From positions 186,001 to 250,000 of the forward strand of contig CAUJCX010000020.1 of NCBI GenBank assembly GCA_963169235.1: a DNA stretch of 64,000 nucleotides, written 5' to 3'. The notes under the pieces are model-generated. The model saw only the letters and a program-made list of their open reading frames with translations. It was not told where the DNA came from and searched no databases. The stretch comes from Actinomycetota bacterium (GTDB taxonomy: Bacteria; Actinomycetota; Thermoleophilia; Miltoncostaeales; Miltoncostaeaceae). Positions 8,619 to 16,372 of the stretch are shown in pieces; within the stretch, counting starts at the first letter, position 1; each line of letters opens with the position of its first letter. The position numbers and the translations under genes are program-made.

Positions 8619-8769
8619 GCGCGAGCGTGCGCAGGTGGTCGCGCAGCACGGCGACGGCATCCTCAGGCGCCAGCCCGTGCAGCAGGTGCAGGGCCAGCCC
8701 GTCGAGCAGCGCGTGCAGGTGGCGCTGACGGCGGGCGTCGTCGTCTGCGGCTGGCTCGTCTGCCCGATC
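8602..8769 (-). pseudogene. Remnant of a TetR regulator (C-terminal tail only)
   Basis: Reading the minus strand gives about 55 residues typical of the last two helices of a TetR regulator (ARRQRHLHALLDGLALHLL...AVLRDHLRTL), ending in a proper stop that overlaps the acyl-CoA ligase stop. No helix-turn-helix or ligand domain precedes it: similarity ends where the secreted-protein gene ends (8768). It looks like a regulator whose 5' portion was lost when that gene arrived. Expression is unlikely. Confidence 0.6.
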
Positions 8770-9502
8770 AGCGCGTGATGCGCAACGCCCGGGCACCCGC
8801 CCTGGTCGTCACGCCGTAGTACGCGTCCGGGCTTGCCCCCAGCGCGCCGGCGGGGTCACCGGTCACCGTGGCGAACGGGTTGGTGACGGGGTTGGTGGCG
8901 CTCGCGTCGGCCCACGTGCACCCCGTGTACGTACCTGGCGCGAGACCGCGCAACGGCACGGTCACGGTCACGTCGTAGAACCCCGGGGGCAGGTCGGCGT
9001 ACGGCCGCACGGGTTCCCAGGGGGTGCCGCTGGACTTCAGCAGCGGGATCCGCGTCGCTGACGGCGTGGGCGGAGATGTAGGGCAGGTGGTCCCCCTCAC
9101 CAGGTATGCGCTGACCCGAGCCCCCATGGTGCGGCCCAGCAGCAGCTGACCGGGAGCACAGTTCTCCGTGCAACTCGGCAGAAAGACCTGCCCCCACACC
9201 TGGATGCGCACCGCGCGGTTGCGGGCAGGCCCCGTCACGGCACGCAGCACGGCCGACGGCAGGTTGATGTAGAGGCCTGGGTACACCGGGGCCACGTACG
9301 CTGGCCACCCGGCGAACGACGACCACGCGCGGCGCGTGCCAAGGACGCGGGGTGCCACGAGCGGCTGAAGCGTGGGAGGCGGCATGGGCGTGGCTGGGGT
9401 GCCGGTGGGAGGAGGCGTCGCCGGCGGAGCCTGGCCGACGGCCGTCGCGGCCATCGCGAAAAGGGCCAGCACGCAACTCGAACCGACTCTCAGCCTGCGC
9501 AT
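8768..9502 (-). CDS. Secreted protein, paralogue of the protein at 14535-15272
   Basis: 244 residues. The ATG at 9502 aligns with the paralogue start; an ATG at 9517 would add five residues. A signal peptide (MRRLR...ALFAMAATAVGQA) is followed by a Pro/Thr-rich linker and a roughly 200-residue domain that shares conspicuous blocks with the paralogue: GQVFLPSC, LLGRTMGARVSA, RPYADL, PGTYT.CTWADA. Five cysteines (SC..NC, TTC, GC) suggest disulfides in an exported fold. No enzymatic motif is recognised. It lies between gene fragments on both sides, suggesting that it arrived by rearrangement. Confidence 0.65.
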   Translation of the reverse strand: MRRLRVGSSCVLALFAMAATAVGQAPPATPPPTGTPATPMPPPTLQPLVAPRVLGTRRAWSSFAGWPAYVAPVYPGLYINLPSAVLRAVTGPARNRAVRIQVWGQVFLPSCTENCAPGQLLLGRTMGARVSAYLVRGTTCPTSPPTPSATRIPLLKSSGTPWEPVRPYADLPPGFYDVTVTVPLRGLAPGTYTGCTWADASATNPVTNPFATVTGDPAGALGASPDAYYGVTTRAGARALRITR

Positions 9503-9615
9503 CACCACACCATCCATCGAGGGGACATGTTGTTGGCCCAGCTTACGCCGTCTGTGAGATACTAGATTCAAGAAACTGTAAGGCTGCGTCGGCGTCGTGA
9601 TCGCCGCCGACGGCG

Positions 9616-9732
9616 CTTGAGGCGACGTACCTCTGGTCGGCCTTCCTCGTGGGCATCGAGGTGCTGTGGGCGGCGAGCTACACCGTGTGGCCGCGCGCGG
9701 CGCGCCCGCCGCGCATGGCCGGCGGGCAGTAG
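9616..9732 (+). pseudogene. Possible 3' remnant of a membrane protein gene
   Basis: On the plus strand an open frame ending in TAG at 9730-9732 reads LEATYLWSAFLVGIEVLWAAS...PRAARPP, which looks like the last membrane helix and basic tail of an integral membrane protein. The frame is closed by a TGA near 9600 and has no start codon, so only the tail remains. The same 233-bp gap also holds an unusually AT-rich patch (about 9556-9585). Weak evidence, since a 38-codon fragment can arise by chance. Confidence 0.3.
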
Positions 9733-9735
9733 GCG

Positions 9736-10206
9736 TCAGGGCGCGAACCGCACCGGGTCGGTGATGCTGCGCGCCGGAACGTCGAAGACGGCGTAGTAGT
9801 AGACGGCCTGGGCGCACGCCACGGTGACCGTGGGGTCGTCGCGCACCAGGCTCGCCTGCAGCGTGCGCCCGCGGACGGTGAGCCGCGCGCCGTCGTCCAT
9901 GCAGCCGGCCAGGATGAAGCCGAAGCGCCGTGAGCCGGACGGGATGGGCTCGAGCGCCGGGTCCTTGTCGCGCAGGGCGTCGGGCTGCGGCACGAGCGTC
10001 CGCAGCGTGTCCCCCGCCTTCAGCTCGCGCGCGCGGGGCACGCCGCGGACCGACGCGGTGAGCATGCCGAAGCGGGAGGCCTCGTGCGTGGGCACCGTCC
10101 GCGCGGGAGGCGGGGCGCAGCAGTCCTCATCGTTGCGGGGGTACCAGTCGCACCCGGCGACGGGGAGCACGGCGGCGAGGCAGAGGGCGATACGAAGGGC
10201 ACGCAT
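9736..10206 (-). CDS. Small lipoprotein
   Basis: 156 residues. The signal peptide MRALRIALCLAAVLPVAGC ends in a good lipobox (PVAGC), so export and lipidation are likely. The mature part has a CC pair near its start (EDCCAPPP) and two more cysteines, and ends in a beta-rich stretch (VYYYAVFDVPARS). I recognise no family. It lies on the same strand as, and 81 bases downstream of, the propeller lipoprotein at 10288-11631, so it could belong to the ECF sigma operon. Confidence 0.6.
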   Translation of the reverse strand: MRALRIALCLAAVLPVAGCDWYPRNDEDCCAPPPARTVPTHEASRFGMLTASVRGVPRARELKAGDTLRTLVPQPDALRDKDPALEPIPSGSRRFGFILAGCMDDGARLTVRGRTLQASLVRDDPTVTVACAQAVYYYAVFDVPARSITDPVRFAP

Positions 10207-10287
10207 GCCCTTACTACCCCGCCGACCCGCGGCTCGTCACAGGAGTGTGCGCGTCGGGCTGCGACGTCTCCGCCACGCCCGTGGGGG

Positions 10288-11631
10288 TTAGCCCGGGCGC
10301 TCCGACACCTCCAGGGTCGAGGCCTGCCGGTTGCGATGGACCATCCAGCTGAGGATAAGGCGTCCCTTCGCGAGCGGTTGGAGCGTCAGCGCACCCACGC
10401 CCGTCACAGGGCCGGCGGGCGCGGCATCCCGCACGACGACGGGCGGCGTCAGCGTGCCGTCCGCGAGCAAGTCGCGGGTCATCACGTGCGCCGCGGTGGG
10501 GGACCGTCCGTCCGCGGAGTAGCGCTCGTCCACCCAAGCGATCGTGAGACGTCCACCGGGTCCCGGCGCGGTCGCGGCCGGCCACGGTAACGGTCCGACG
10601 CCACGCAGGCCCGGCGCCGCCGGTCGCCGGGCGACGACGGCCGGGGCCCCGACGCGACCCGCGGCGTCCACGCGGACGACCACCAGGTCGCTGGCGCCCG
10701 TCGCCGTGCCCTGGCGGACGGCGAGAGCCGTGACCGTGCCGTCGGAGGCGATGCCGACGGGGAGCGCGAACGGGAACGCAGACCCGCGCAGCGCGATGTC
10801 GCGCACCACGGTGGGCCCCTGCGGATCCATCCGCACGACGACGCGCCCGGCGCCGCCGCGCCGCGGCGCCGACACCGCCACGACGCCGTGGTCATCGACC
10901 GCCGCGCGGGTGCTGTCGTTCATTGCCGCGTCTCGCGCCATGCGGACGGGCAGGGTTCGCGATCGGCCCTCGGTGAACACGGCGATACGCGACCTCGTCA
11001 CCCAAGCGGCGGCGACGCGGCGACCGTCGGGGGACCGTGCAGGGGGCGCGATGCCGCCCGCGGGTGTGGGACGCAGCGGGATGGCGATCCAACGGCCGCT
11101 CCGCGGTGTCGCATACGCCCACGACGCTTGCATACCGGGGGCGTCACTCCCCCAGAACACCCCGGGAACGCCGTCGGCCCCGACGGTGGCGTGCAGCGAT
11201 CCCATGGCCGACTGCGTGGGCGGGATCGAGAACGGCGACCCCCACCGTCCGTCCGTCCTGCGCACCACCTGGGCGGCGGACGTGCCACGGTTGAGGAGCG
11301 TCCACCCCGCCACGGCGTCTCCGTCTGGCGCCACCCCTGCCGTCACCGACGTCGCGGGGAACGGCTGCTGCGCCACCGCGGCGGGAGGTGACCACTGTCC
11401 GGGACCGGTGCGGTTGCGCGCCACCACGCGGGTGCTGCCGTCGTCCGCGGGCTCGGCCACCACGGCGACGGCCTCGTCGCCGTACACCGCCACCGCGGCG
11501 CGGGCGCCGTCCCCCAGCGCCACGGGGTTACTGAAGACGTCGGCGTCGCCCGTGGGTGGCGGGTCGTCGGAGCATCCTGAGACGGCCAGCAGGGCCACGC
11601 AGACGACGATCGCTGTGCGTCGCACGCTCAT
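10288..11631 (-). CDS. Lipoprotein with beta-propeller-like repeats
   Basis: About 447 residues. The signal peptide (RRTAIVVCVALLAVSGC) ends in lipobox AVSGC. The body repeats units with AVAVVAEP/VAAAWVTR cores and GxW turns (PGQWSPPAAV, GRWGSPFSI), like the products at 659-1939 and 11628-13193. The ATG at 11631 overlaps the upstream stop as ATGA, but the purine-rich GGGAGG touches that ATG directly. The GTG two codons later (11625) has correct 6-base spacing and may be the true start. Third gene after the ECF sigma factor and therefore probably in its regulon. Function unknown; a ligand-binding surface propeller is the natural guess. Confidence 0.7.
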   Translation of the reverse strand: MSVRRTAIVVCVALLAVSGCSDDPPPTGDADVFSNPVALGDGARAAVAVYGDEAVAVVAEPADDGSTRVVARNRTGPGQWSPPAAVAQQPFPATSVTAGVAPDGDAVAGWTLLNRGTSAAQVVRRTDGRWGSPFSIPPTQSAMGSLHATVGADGVPGVFWGSDAPGMQASWAYATPRSGRWIAIPLRPTPAGGIAPPARSPDGRRVAAAWVTRSRIAVFTEGRSRTLPVRMARDAAMNDSTRAAVDDHGVVAVSAPRRGGAGRVVVRMDPQGPTVVRDIALRGSAFPFALPVGIASDGTVTALAVRQGTATGASDLVVVRVDAAGRVGAPAVVARRPAAPGLRGVGPLPWPAATAPGPGGRLTIAWVDERYSADGRSPTAAHVMTRDLLADGTLTPPVVVRDAAPAGPVTGVGALTLQPLAKGRLILSWMVHRNRQASTLEVSERPG

Positions 11632-13193
11632 CCTCCCGGGATCGGTTCGCGGACGGCAGCAACCACCGACTGGGACTCGGGAGACCCGCGGAAGCGCGTC
11701 ATCGCCACGACGGCGGTGCCGTCCGGTCCCGCCGCCAGCGTGCGGTCGAGAAAGCCGCCGCGGACGCTCGTGGTGGTCAGCCGAACGGGGGCGTCGGGCC
11801 CGGACCAGGTCAGCACGCCCACGCCGCGGGCAGCGAAAACAGCCTGGATGAGGCGTCCGGAGCCGTCTGCGGGCATGGCGCCGGCAGTCGCCACCGGCCA
11901 CCACCCTGCACCGTCTACGACGCGCGTGGAGATCCAGGCGCGCCCGTCGAACGTCGCCTGCCGCAACGCCACCCTGAACGCATTGCCGGGCGCAGGGGAC
12001 GGTCGGGGGGTGACCTCCCCCCACACGGCGACGACGTCGCCACCGGGCTGCGCACCGATCACGACGGTCGCCGCGACCCGTCCCTGGGGTGAGAGGCGCT
12101 CGGCGGGTGCCCACGCACCATCCGCCGACACGCTCCTCACCATGGCCGGGCCGGAGAGCGGCTGCTCGGGGGCGATCCACGCCACCCACGCGCGGCCGTC
12201 GTCGGCGATCGCCACGGACGGCGCGTCGTTCGTGGCCGCGTCGCTGACGGATGCGCTCGTCCACCCGCCCTGGGCGTCGCGCCGTGACGCCTGCAACCTG
12301 CCCTGGGCGGCACGCATCGTCGTCCAGGCCACCGCGGCGCGCCCGGACGGGCTGACGGCCAGCGACACCCGTCGGATGGGCGCCACGGTCTCCGCCGGAA
12401 CCAACTCGGCCGCAGACCACGTCTCGTTCGCGGCCATCCGTGCGGTCTCCACGCGTCCCTCGCGGTCCCACACCGCGGTGACGACGCCGGCCCCGTCCAC
12501 CGCGAGTCGCAACTGCTTCAGGTCGCCGCGCCGCGCGGTGGGTGACGTCAGGTCGTGGATGGGGGTCATCCGCCCGGTAGCGAGGTCGATGACGCGCGCA
12601 TGGAGCGCGTACCGGGTGTCGACGCGGCGGCTCAGTACCCCGAACGCACGGCCCTGGGGGTCGACCAGAGGCAGCCGCACCAGGCGCCCACCCTGCACGT
12701 CGCGCCACGCGACCACCACCCGCGTCGGCCCGACGGCTGCGAGGCGCACATGGCCGGGGAGCAGGCCGGAGACCGGCATGCGAACGGAGGGCGCCCAGGT
12801 GCCGCGGGGCGGCCGGACGCGGTACAGGAGGCGCGATCCACGGGTCCAGGCGACGACGGCATACCCGTCCCGCGTGACCGCCGCGGCCGGCTGCTGGAAC
12901 GCCCACGGCGCAAGCCCTCGGGCGAGCACGGTGGGTGCGCTCCAGCGGGTGGCTGGCTGGGGCGCGAGCGCCGGGGTCGGCGTCGCCCGGTACTGCACGA
13001 CCGCGGCGGTGACCGCCGACCCCCCGGCCATCGCGAGCGCGGCGACGACGAACAGCCGGGTGCGGCGCGACACGCGGCGGGCGTCGCCGGGAGCGTCCAG
13101 GTCGAGGCGCGCACGCAGCCGTGCCGCCATTGCGCTGGACGGCGTCAGATCGGGTCGCACGCCGCGCAGCCGCTGCTCGAGGTCAGCGCACAT
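11628..13193 (-). CDS. Single-pass membrane protein with external propeller domain; putative anti-sigma factor/sensor
   Basis: 521 residues. Residues 1-45 are cytoplasmic and charged (DLEQRLRGV...SSAMAARLRARLD), one membrane helix follows at about 46-66 (RLFVVAALAMAGG), and then about 450 extracytoplasmic residues of propeller-like repeats with GxW turns. The gene overlaps the ECF sigma gene by 11 bases, the usual position of a cognate anti-sigma factor, and topology fits. The HxxxCxxC zinc motif of ZAS anti-sigma factors is absent, so if it binds the sigma factor it does so with another short N-terminal domain, as seen for many Thermoleophilia ECF partners. The large sensor-like exterior is unusual. 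Anti-sigma role is inferred. Confidence 0.65.
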   Translation of the reverse strand: MCADLEQRLRGVRPDLTPSSAMAARLRARLDLDAPGDARRVSRRTRLFVVAALAMAGGSAVTAAVVQYRATPTPALAPQPATRWSAPTVLARGLAPWAFQQPAAAVTRDGYAVVAWTRGSRLLYRVRPPRGTWAPSVRMPVSGLLPGHVRLAAVGPTRVVVAWRDVQGGRLVRLPLVDPQGRAFGVLSRRVDTRYALHARVIDLATGRMTPIHDLTSPTARRGDLKQLRLAVDGAGVVTAVWDREGRVETARMAANETWSAAELVPAETVAPIRRVSLAVSPSGRAAVAWTTMRAAQGRLQASRRDAQGGWTSASVSDAATNDAPSVAIADDGRAWVAWIAPEQPLSGPAMVRSVSADGAWAPAERLSPQGRVAATVVIGAQPGGDVVAVWGEVTPRPSPAPGNAFRVALRQATFDGRAWISTRVVDGAGWWPVATAGAMPADGSGRLIQAVFAARGVGVLTWSGPDAPVRLTTTSVRGGFLDRTLAAGPDGTAVVAMTRFRGSPESQSVVAAVREPIPGG

Positions 13194-13719
13194 CGTTCAC
13201 CCCCAGGTGATGGCGAAGCTCGTCGAGGGCGCGGGCCAGGCGCGATTTCGCGGTGCCCACCGGAATGCCCAGCGCGTCGGCGGCTTCGTTCAACGTGAGG
13301 TCCCCCCAGTAGACCAGGGCGACCACGGCTCTGCGGTCGGGATCGAGGGCTCTCACGGTGCGTCGCAGTACGGCGTCGCCCACGGCGTCCTCGGGCCAGT
13401 CGGCGTCCGCGGCATACTCGTCGTCCAACGGGGCTTCGTGCGCCGTGCGGCGCAGCGCGTCGAGCGCCGTGTTGGTCACGATGCGTCCCAGCCACGTACC
13501 GAACGCCGCATCCCCCCGGAACGTGCCGAGACCACGGAACGCCTTCTCGAACGCGTCCTGTACCACGTCCTCGGCGCGGGCGTCATCGTCCATCAGCGTG
13601 CGGGCCCGGCGCCACGCGTCCCGCCAGTGGCGCTCGAACAGCTCGGCCCGCGCCGTCGTCGAGCCTCTGGCCGCCTTGGCCACCAGCCGAGCGTCGGAGA
13701 GATGGTGGGAGGACGTCAC
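13183..13719 (-). CDS. ECF-family RNA polymerase sigma factor
   Basis: 178 residues. Region 2 is clear (LFERHWRDAWRRARTLMDDDARAEDVVQDAFEKAFRGL, then FGTWLGRIVTN), and region 4 has the expected helix-turn-helix (LTLNEAADALGIPVGTAKSRLARAL). It directs RNA polymerase to a specific promoter set. Start at GTG 13719: there is no Shine-Dalgarno sequence, but a consensus ECF promoter at 13728-13753 places the predicted transcript start almost on this GTG, suggesting a leaderless mRNA. Coupled by an 11-base overlap to the membrane propeller protein that is its likely regulator, and followed by two lipoprotein genes. Confidence 0.92.
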   Translation of the reverse strand: MTSSHHLSDARLVAKAARGSTTARAELFERHWRDAWRRARTLMDDDARAEDVVQDAFEKAFRGLGTFRGDAAFGTWLGRIVTNTALDALRRTAHEAPLDDEYAADADWPEDAVGDAVLRRTVRALDPDRRAVVALVYWGDLTLNEAADALGIPVGTAKSRLARALDELRHHLGVNDVR

Positions 13720-13727
13720 ACGGGTTG

Positions 13728-13753
13728 GACGCGCACGGCCGTCGAACGGTTCC
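13728..13753 (-). promoter_or_regulatory. ECF-type promoter, likely autoregulatory
   Basis: On the minus strand GGAAC (13753-13749) is followed by a 17-base spacer and CGTC (13731-13728), matching the general ECF consensus GGAAC-N16/17-CGTC. The expected start site, 7-9 bases beyond the -10, is at about 13719-13721, on top of the sigma gene's GTG. An ECF factor transcribing its own gene is the usual arrangement. Confidence 0.65.
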
Positions 13754-13771
13754 CGCCCGTGCGGACGGCGG

Positions 13772-14149
13772 CTACTTTTCGGCGATACGGCCCGTGCGGG
13801 CCCATTCGGCGGCGCGTTCGCGGGGGCGGCCCACCATCACGCGCTCGCCGTCGTCCAGGATGGGGCGCTGCAGCAGCGACGGATGCGCCATCAGGGTGGC
13901 GACCACCGTGTCGACGTCGGCGCCGTCGAGGGCGAGCCCGAGGTCGCGGTACTTCTTGTCGCGCCGCACCAGGGCGTCGACGGGATCCCCCACCAGCCGG
14001 GCCGCGAGATCGCGCAGCTCCGCCTCGTCGGGCCGTTCGGCCACCAGCAGGTACTTGCGCACCGTGACGTCGTGGCCGGCCTCGACCAGCGCGTCGTACG
14101 CGTGCACCGACGTGGAGCAGTGCGGGTTGTGAAAGAGCGTCAGGGTCAT
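13772..14149 (-). CDS. ArsC-like (Spx/arsenate reductase family) protein
   Basis: 125 residues. Thioredoxin-fold ArsC signature: LFHNPHCSTS at residues 5-14 with the reactive cysteine (C11), then RKYL, LLQRPIL and VMVGRP, corresponding to the HNP.CSKS, Y..., RPI and GRP motifs of glutaredoxin-dependent arsenate reductases. In true ArsC the serine-lysine-serine after the cysteine and a distal arginine bind arsenate; here the lysine is threonine, so activity on arsenate is not certain and it may be a YfgD-like relative. No ars operon genes are nearby. The ECF promoter of the next gene lies just beyond its stop. Confidence 0.8.
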   Translation of the reverse strand: MTLTLFHNPHCSTSVHAYDALVEAGHDVTVRKYLLVAERPDEAELRDLAARLVGDPVDALVRRDKKYRDLGLALDGADVDTVVATLMAHPSLLQRPILDDGERVMVGRPRERAAEWARTGRIAEK

Positions 14150-14183
14150 GCGCCAAGCCTATCCCCGGCGGTACGCTTGCCGC

Positions 14184-14522
14184 GTGCCGCCGGCCATCCC
14201 CCAGCCCACTCCGGATGCCCGCGAGCTGTTCGCCGCCGTGGTGGAGCGGCTCTCCCAGATGCGCGACGTCGCCCCGGGGCACATGTTCGGCATGCCGTCC
14301 GCCAAGATCGGGGACGGGAAGATGTTCATGGGGATGTACGGCGACGATGCCGTGTTCAAGCTCGACCCGGGCAGCCGCGCCGAGGCGCTGGCCCTGGACG
14401 GCGCGCAGTTGTTCGACCCCGCGGGGGGACGTCCGATGAAGGAGTGGGTGCGCGTGCCCTTCGCGCAGTCGGCCGAGTGGGAGCGCCTATCCGAGGCCGC
14501 CGAGGCGTTCGTCCGCGGCTGA
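14184..14522 (+). CDS. TfoX N-terminal domain protein
   Basis: 112 residues from GTG 14184; the frame is open to 14148, but the family core begins after 14184. The block MFGMPSAKIGDGKMFMGMYGDDAVFKLDP at about residues 33-61 is the TfoX_N fold, which appears alone in many Actinobacteria. The C-terminal helix-hairpin domain of competence regulator TfoX is absent. Function of the stand-alone domain is not established. Divergent from the ArsC-like gene with under 40 bases between starts, and convergent with the secreted protein gene downstream. Confidence 0.8.
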   Translation: MPPAIPQPTPDARELFAAVVERLSQMRDVAPGHMFGMPSAKIGDGKMFMGMYGDDAVFKLDPGSRAEALALDGAQLFDPAGGRPMKEWVRVPFAQSAEWERLSEAAEAFVRG

Positions 14523-14534
14523 GCCTGGTCGGCG

Positions 14535-15272
14535 TCAGCGGGTGATGCGCACCAGCCTGCCGCCCGTGCCGGGGCCCATGAGGCCGAAGTACCGCTCGGG
14601 CCGGGCTCCCAGCGTGCCGTCAGCGTCGATGTTCAGGTCGGTGTAGGGGTTGCTGACGGGGCTGTCGGCGCGCGCGTCGGCCCACGTGCACGTCGTGTAG
14701 GTACCAGGCGCCATCCCGGCGACCGGCACGGTCACGATGGCCCGGTAGACGCCCGGCGTCAGATCAGCGTACGGGCGCTCGGGGTCGAGGATGACGCCGC
14801 GGGACTTCACCAGAGGAATCCGCTGGGACGAGGGCCGGGGCGGCGTCGCGGGGCAGGGCCCGCGCACGAGGAACGCGCTGACGCGCGCGCCCATGGTGCG
14901 GCCAAGGAGCATCTCTCCGGGCGTGCACTCCGAGGAACAGCTGGGCAGGAACACCTGCCCGAGGAAGGAGATGCGGATCACGCGGTTGCGTCCGCTGCCC
15001 ATCAGCGCCTTGGGCACGGCGACCGGCACCTGGGTCAGGAGGAGCGGGTCGGGCGGGGCGACGTACTGCGGCCACTGCGCCGACGTCTGCCACCGACGAT
15101 ACCCACCGGGGAGGCGGGCCGTGACGAGGGGAGGGAGCCTCGGGGGACGGGCAGCGGGCGGGGGCGCAGTGGCGGTGGGCGGGGGCGTCGGCGGCGGAAC
15201 CTGGCCCGAGGCCGACGCACCGACCCCGACGAGGGCCAGGGTGCACCCCACGACCACTCTCAACGCGCGCAT
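14535..15272 (-). CDS. Secreted protein, paralogue of the protein at 8768-9502
   Basis: 245 residues from ATG 15272, with GGGAG five bases upstream. A signal peptide (MRALRVVVGCTLALVG...ASGQ) and a Pro/Ala-rich linker lead to the same domain as its paralogue: GQVFLPSC, LLGRTMGARVSAFLVRG, RIPLVKS, RPYADLTPG, APGTYT.CTWADA, PVSNP. Conserved cysteines (SCSSEC, PC, TC) suggest disulfides. The pair brackets the ECF sigma locus about 5 kb apart on the same strand, implying local duplication. No known family or catalytic motif is recognised. Confidence 0.7.
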   Translation of the reverse strand: MRALRVVVGCTLALVGVGASASGQVPPPTPPPTATAPPPAARPPRLPPLVTARLPGGYRRWQTSAQWPQYVAPPDPLLLTQVPVAVPKALMGSGRNRVIRISFLGQVFLPSCSSECTPGEMLLGRTMGARVSAFLVRGPCPATPPRPSSQRIPLVKSRGVILDPERPYADLTPGVYRAIVTVPVAGMAPGTYTTCTWADARADSPVSNPYTDLNIDADGTLGARPERYFGLMGPGTGGRLVRITR

Positions 15273-15381
15273 CGCGACTCCCACCAAATGACATGCGTGC
15301 TCGGCGCGTTGGCGTCGATCGCCACGACCGTACATCGGACGCGCCACAGACGGCAACGGTCACCGGACCCGCGGCGCCCGC

Positions 15382-15762
15382 CTACCGGGACGCGTCCCCC
15401 GGCTCACCGGGCGGTGGCGCGTCGGCCCCCAGGTCCTGTGGATGCGTGTGCTCGTCCATCGGTGCGCCCGACATGTACGACGCGCGGCCCAGCACGTTGC
15501 TGGCCTCCGACGACACCACCAGGAGCGCGCCGACGGTGACGAGGTAGCGCACGACGTCGTACCACGAGAACCCCCACGAGGAGTACTGCTCCACGTATCC
15601 GGCGGTGACCAGCAGGGGGATGCCGACGCTGGCGATGGTACCGAGGTGGCCGATGCGGCAGTAGACGTCGCGCTCGCGCAGCATGCCGATGGCGCTCACC
15701 AGCACCACCAGTGCCCCCGCCGCCGCGATGGTGCCGACGATGACCGCGGTCACGGTGCCCAT
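15382..15762 (-). CDS. mrpG: Mrp Na+/H+ antiporter subunit G
   Basis: 126 residues with three membrane helices. The segment GMLRERDVYCRIGHLGTIASVGIPLL is the MnhG/PhaG signature. A cytoplasmic C-terminal tail of about 35 residues, rich in Asp, Pro and Glu, is longer than usual. Last gene of the mrp operon; its ATG overlaps the mrpF stop by one base (TGATG). Subunit G is small and required for assembly of the multi-subunit antiporter. Confidence 0.88.
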   Translation of the reverse strand: MGTVTAVIVGTIAAAGALVVLVSAIGMLRERDVYCRIGHLGTIASVGIPLLVTAGYVEQYSSWGFSWYDVVRYLVTVGALLVVSSEASNVLGRASYMSGAPMDEHTHPQDLGADAPPPGEPGDASR

Positions 15763-16019
15763 CAGCGCCTGCCCCGGGTGATGATGCGCGCGAGCGCGAT
15801 GGTGGCCAGGATGCCCAGTAGCGCCGCCAGCATCGCGGCGTCGAGGATCACCGCGGATGAGACCACGATCGCCATGGTCACGAGCAGGCCCACCACCGCG
15901 AAGAACACCAGATCGCCGGCGACGGCGCGGCTGGCACTGTCGGTGCCGCGCAGCGTCAGCACCAGGCCCACCAGCACGGCCGCTCCCTGCATCACCATCG
16001 CTGCCCAGACGCCGATCAC
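15762..16019 (-). CDS. mrpF: Mrp Na+/H+ antiporter subunit F
   Basis: 85 residues, three predicted helices. The core RGTDSASRAVAGDLV matches the MnhF/MrpF motif (R...R..A.D). The start overlaps the mrpE stop as ATGA. A small membrane subunit of the antiporter complex that is needed for cation transport in characterised Mrp systems. Confidence 0.85.
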   Translation of the reverse strand: MIGVWAAMVMQGAAVLVGLVLTLRGTDSASRAVAGDLVFFAVVGLLVTMAIVVSSAVILDAAMLAALLGILATIALARIITRGRR

Positions 16020-16372
16020 GCGTGGCCTCCTCGCCGGCTCCCCAGCACGGCCAGCACCCGCCGCTCGAGCGCGCGCAGGTGATCGAGGTCCGCGCCGCGG
16101 TCGTTGCCGCGCGCCAGGTGCACGAACATCACGGGAACCCCGTCACCGTCGGCGGCCGCGACCCCCAGTACCAGCGAGCCCGGCGTGACCGTCACCGCCG
16201 TCGCCATCGCGGTGATCTCCAGGTCGGTGCGGCAGCCGAGCGGCAGCGCCAGCACCGACGGGTGCCCACGGTCGAGGGGCGTGACGGCGGCCATCAGCAT
16301 GCGGCCCGTCGACACCAGCATCTCGCGCGCGAGCCACGCGATGAGGCACACCAGGGCCCAGGCGCGCCTCAC
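16016..16372 (-). CDS. mrpE: Mrp Na+/H+ antiporter subunit E (short)
   Basis: 118 residues from GTG 16372, which overlaps the mrpD stop (GTGA). One N-terminal membrane region (WALVCLIAWLAREML) precedes the conserved soluble part: ALPLGCRTDLEITAMATAVTVTPGSLVLGV is the MnhE signature. Typical MrpE has about 160 residues with extra N-terminal helices, so this is a shortened form. No upstream start in frame restores them, because mrpD occupies that space. Confidence 0.85.
   Translation of the reverse strand: MRRAWALVCLIAWLAREMLVSTGRMLMAAVTPLDRGHPSVLALPLGCRTDLEITAMATAVTVTPGSLVLGVAAADGDGVPVMFVHLARGNDRGADLDHLRALERRVLAVLGSRRGGHA

Noticed and set aside
9540-9590. AT-rich patch as a promoter for the secreted protein gene at 8768-9502.
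   Set aside because: A TTGAAT-like hexamer is present on the minus strand but the matching -10 is poor (CGTAAG), so this is not better than chance for the only AT-rich stretch around.
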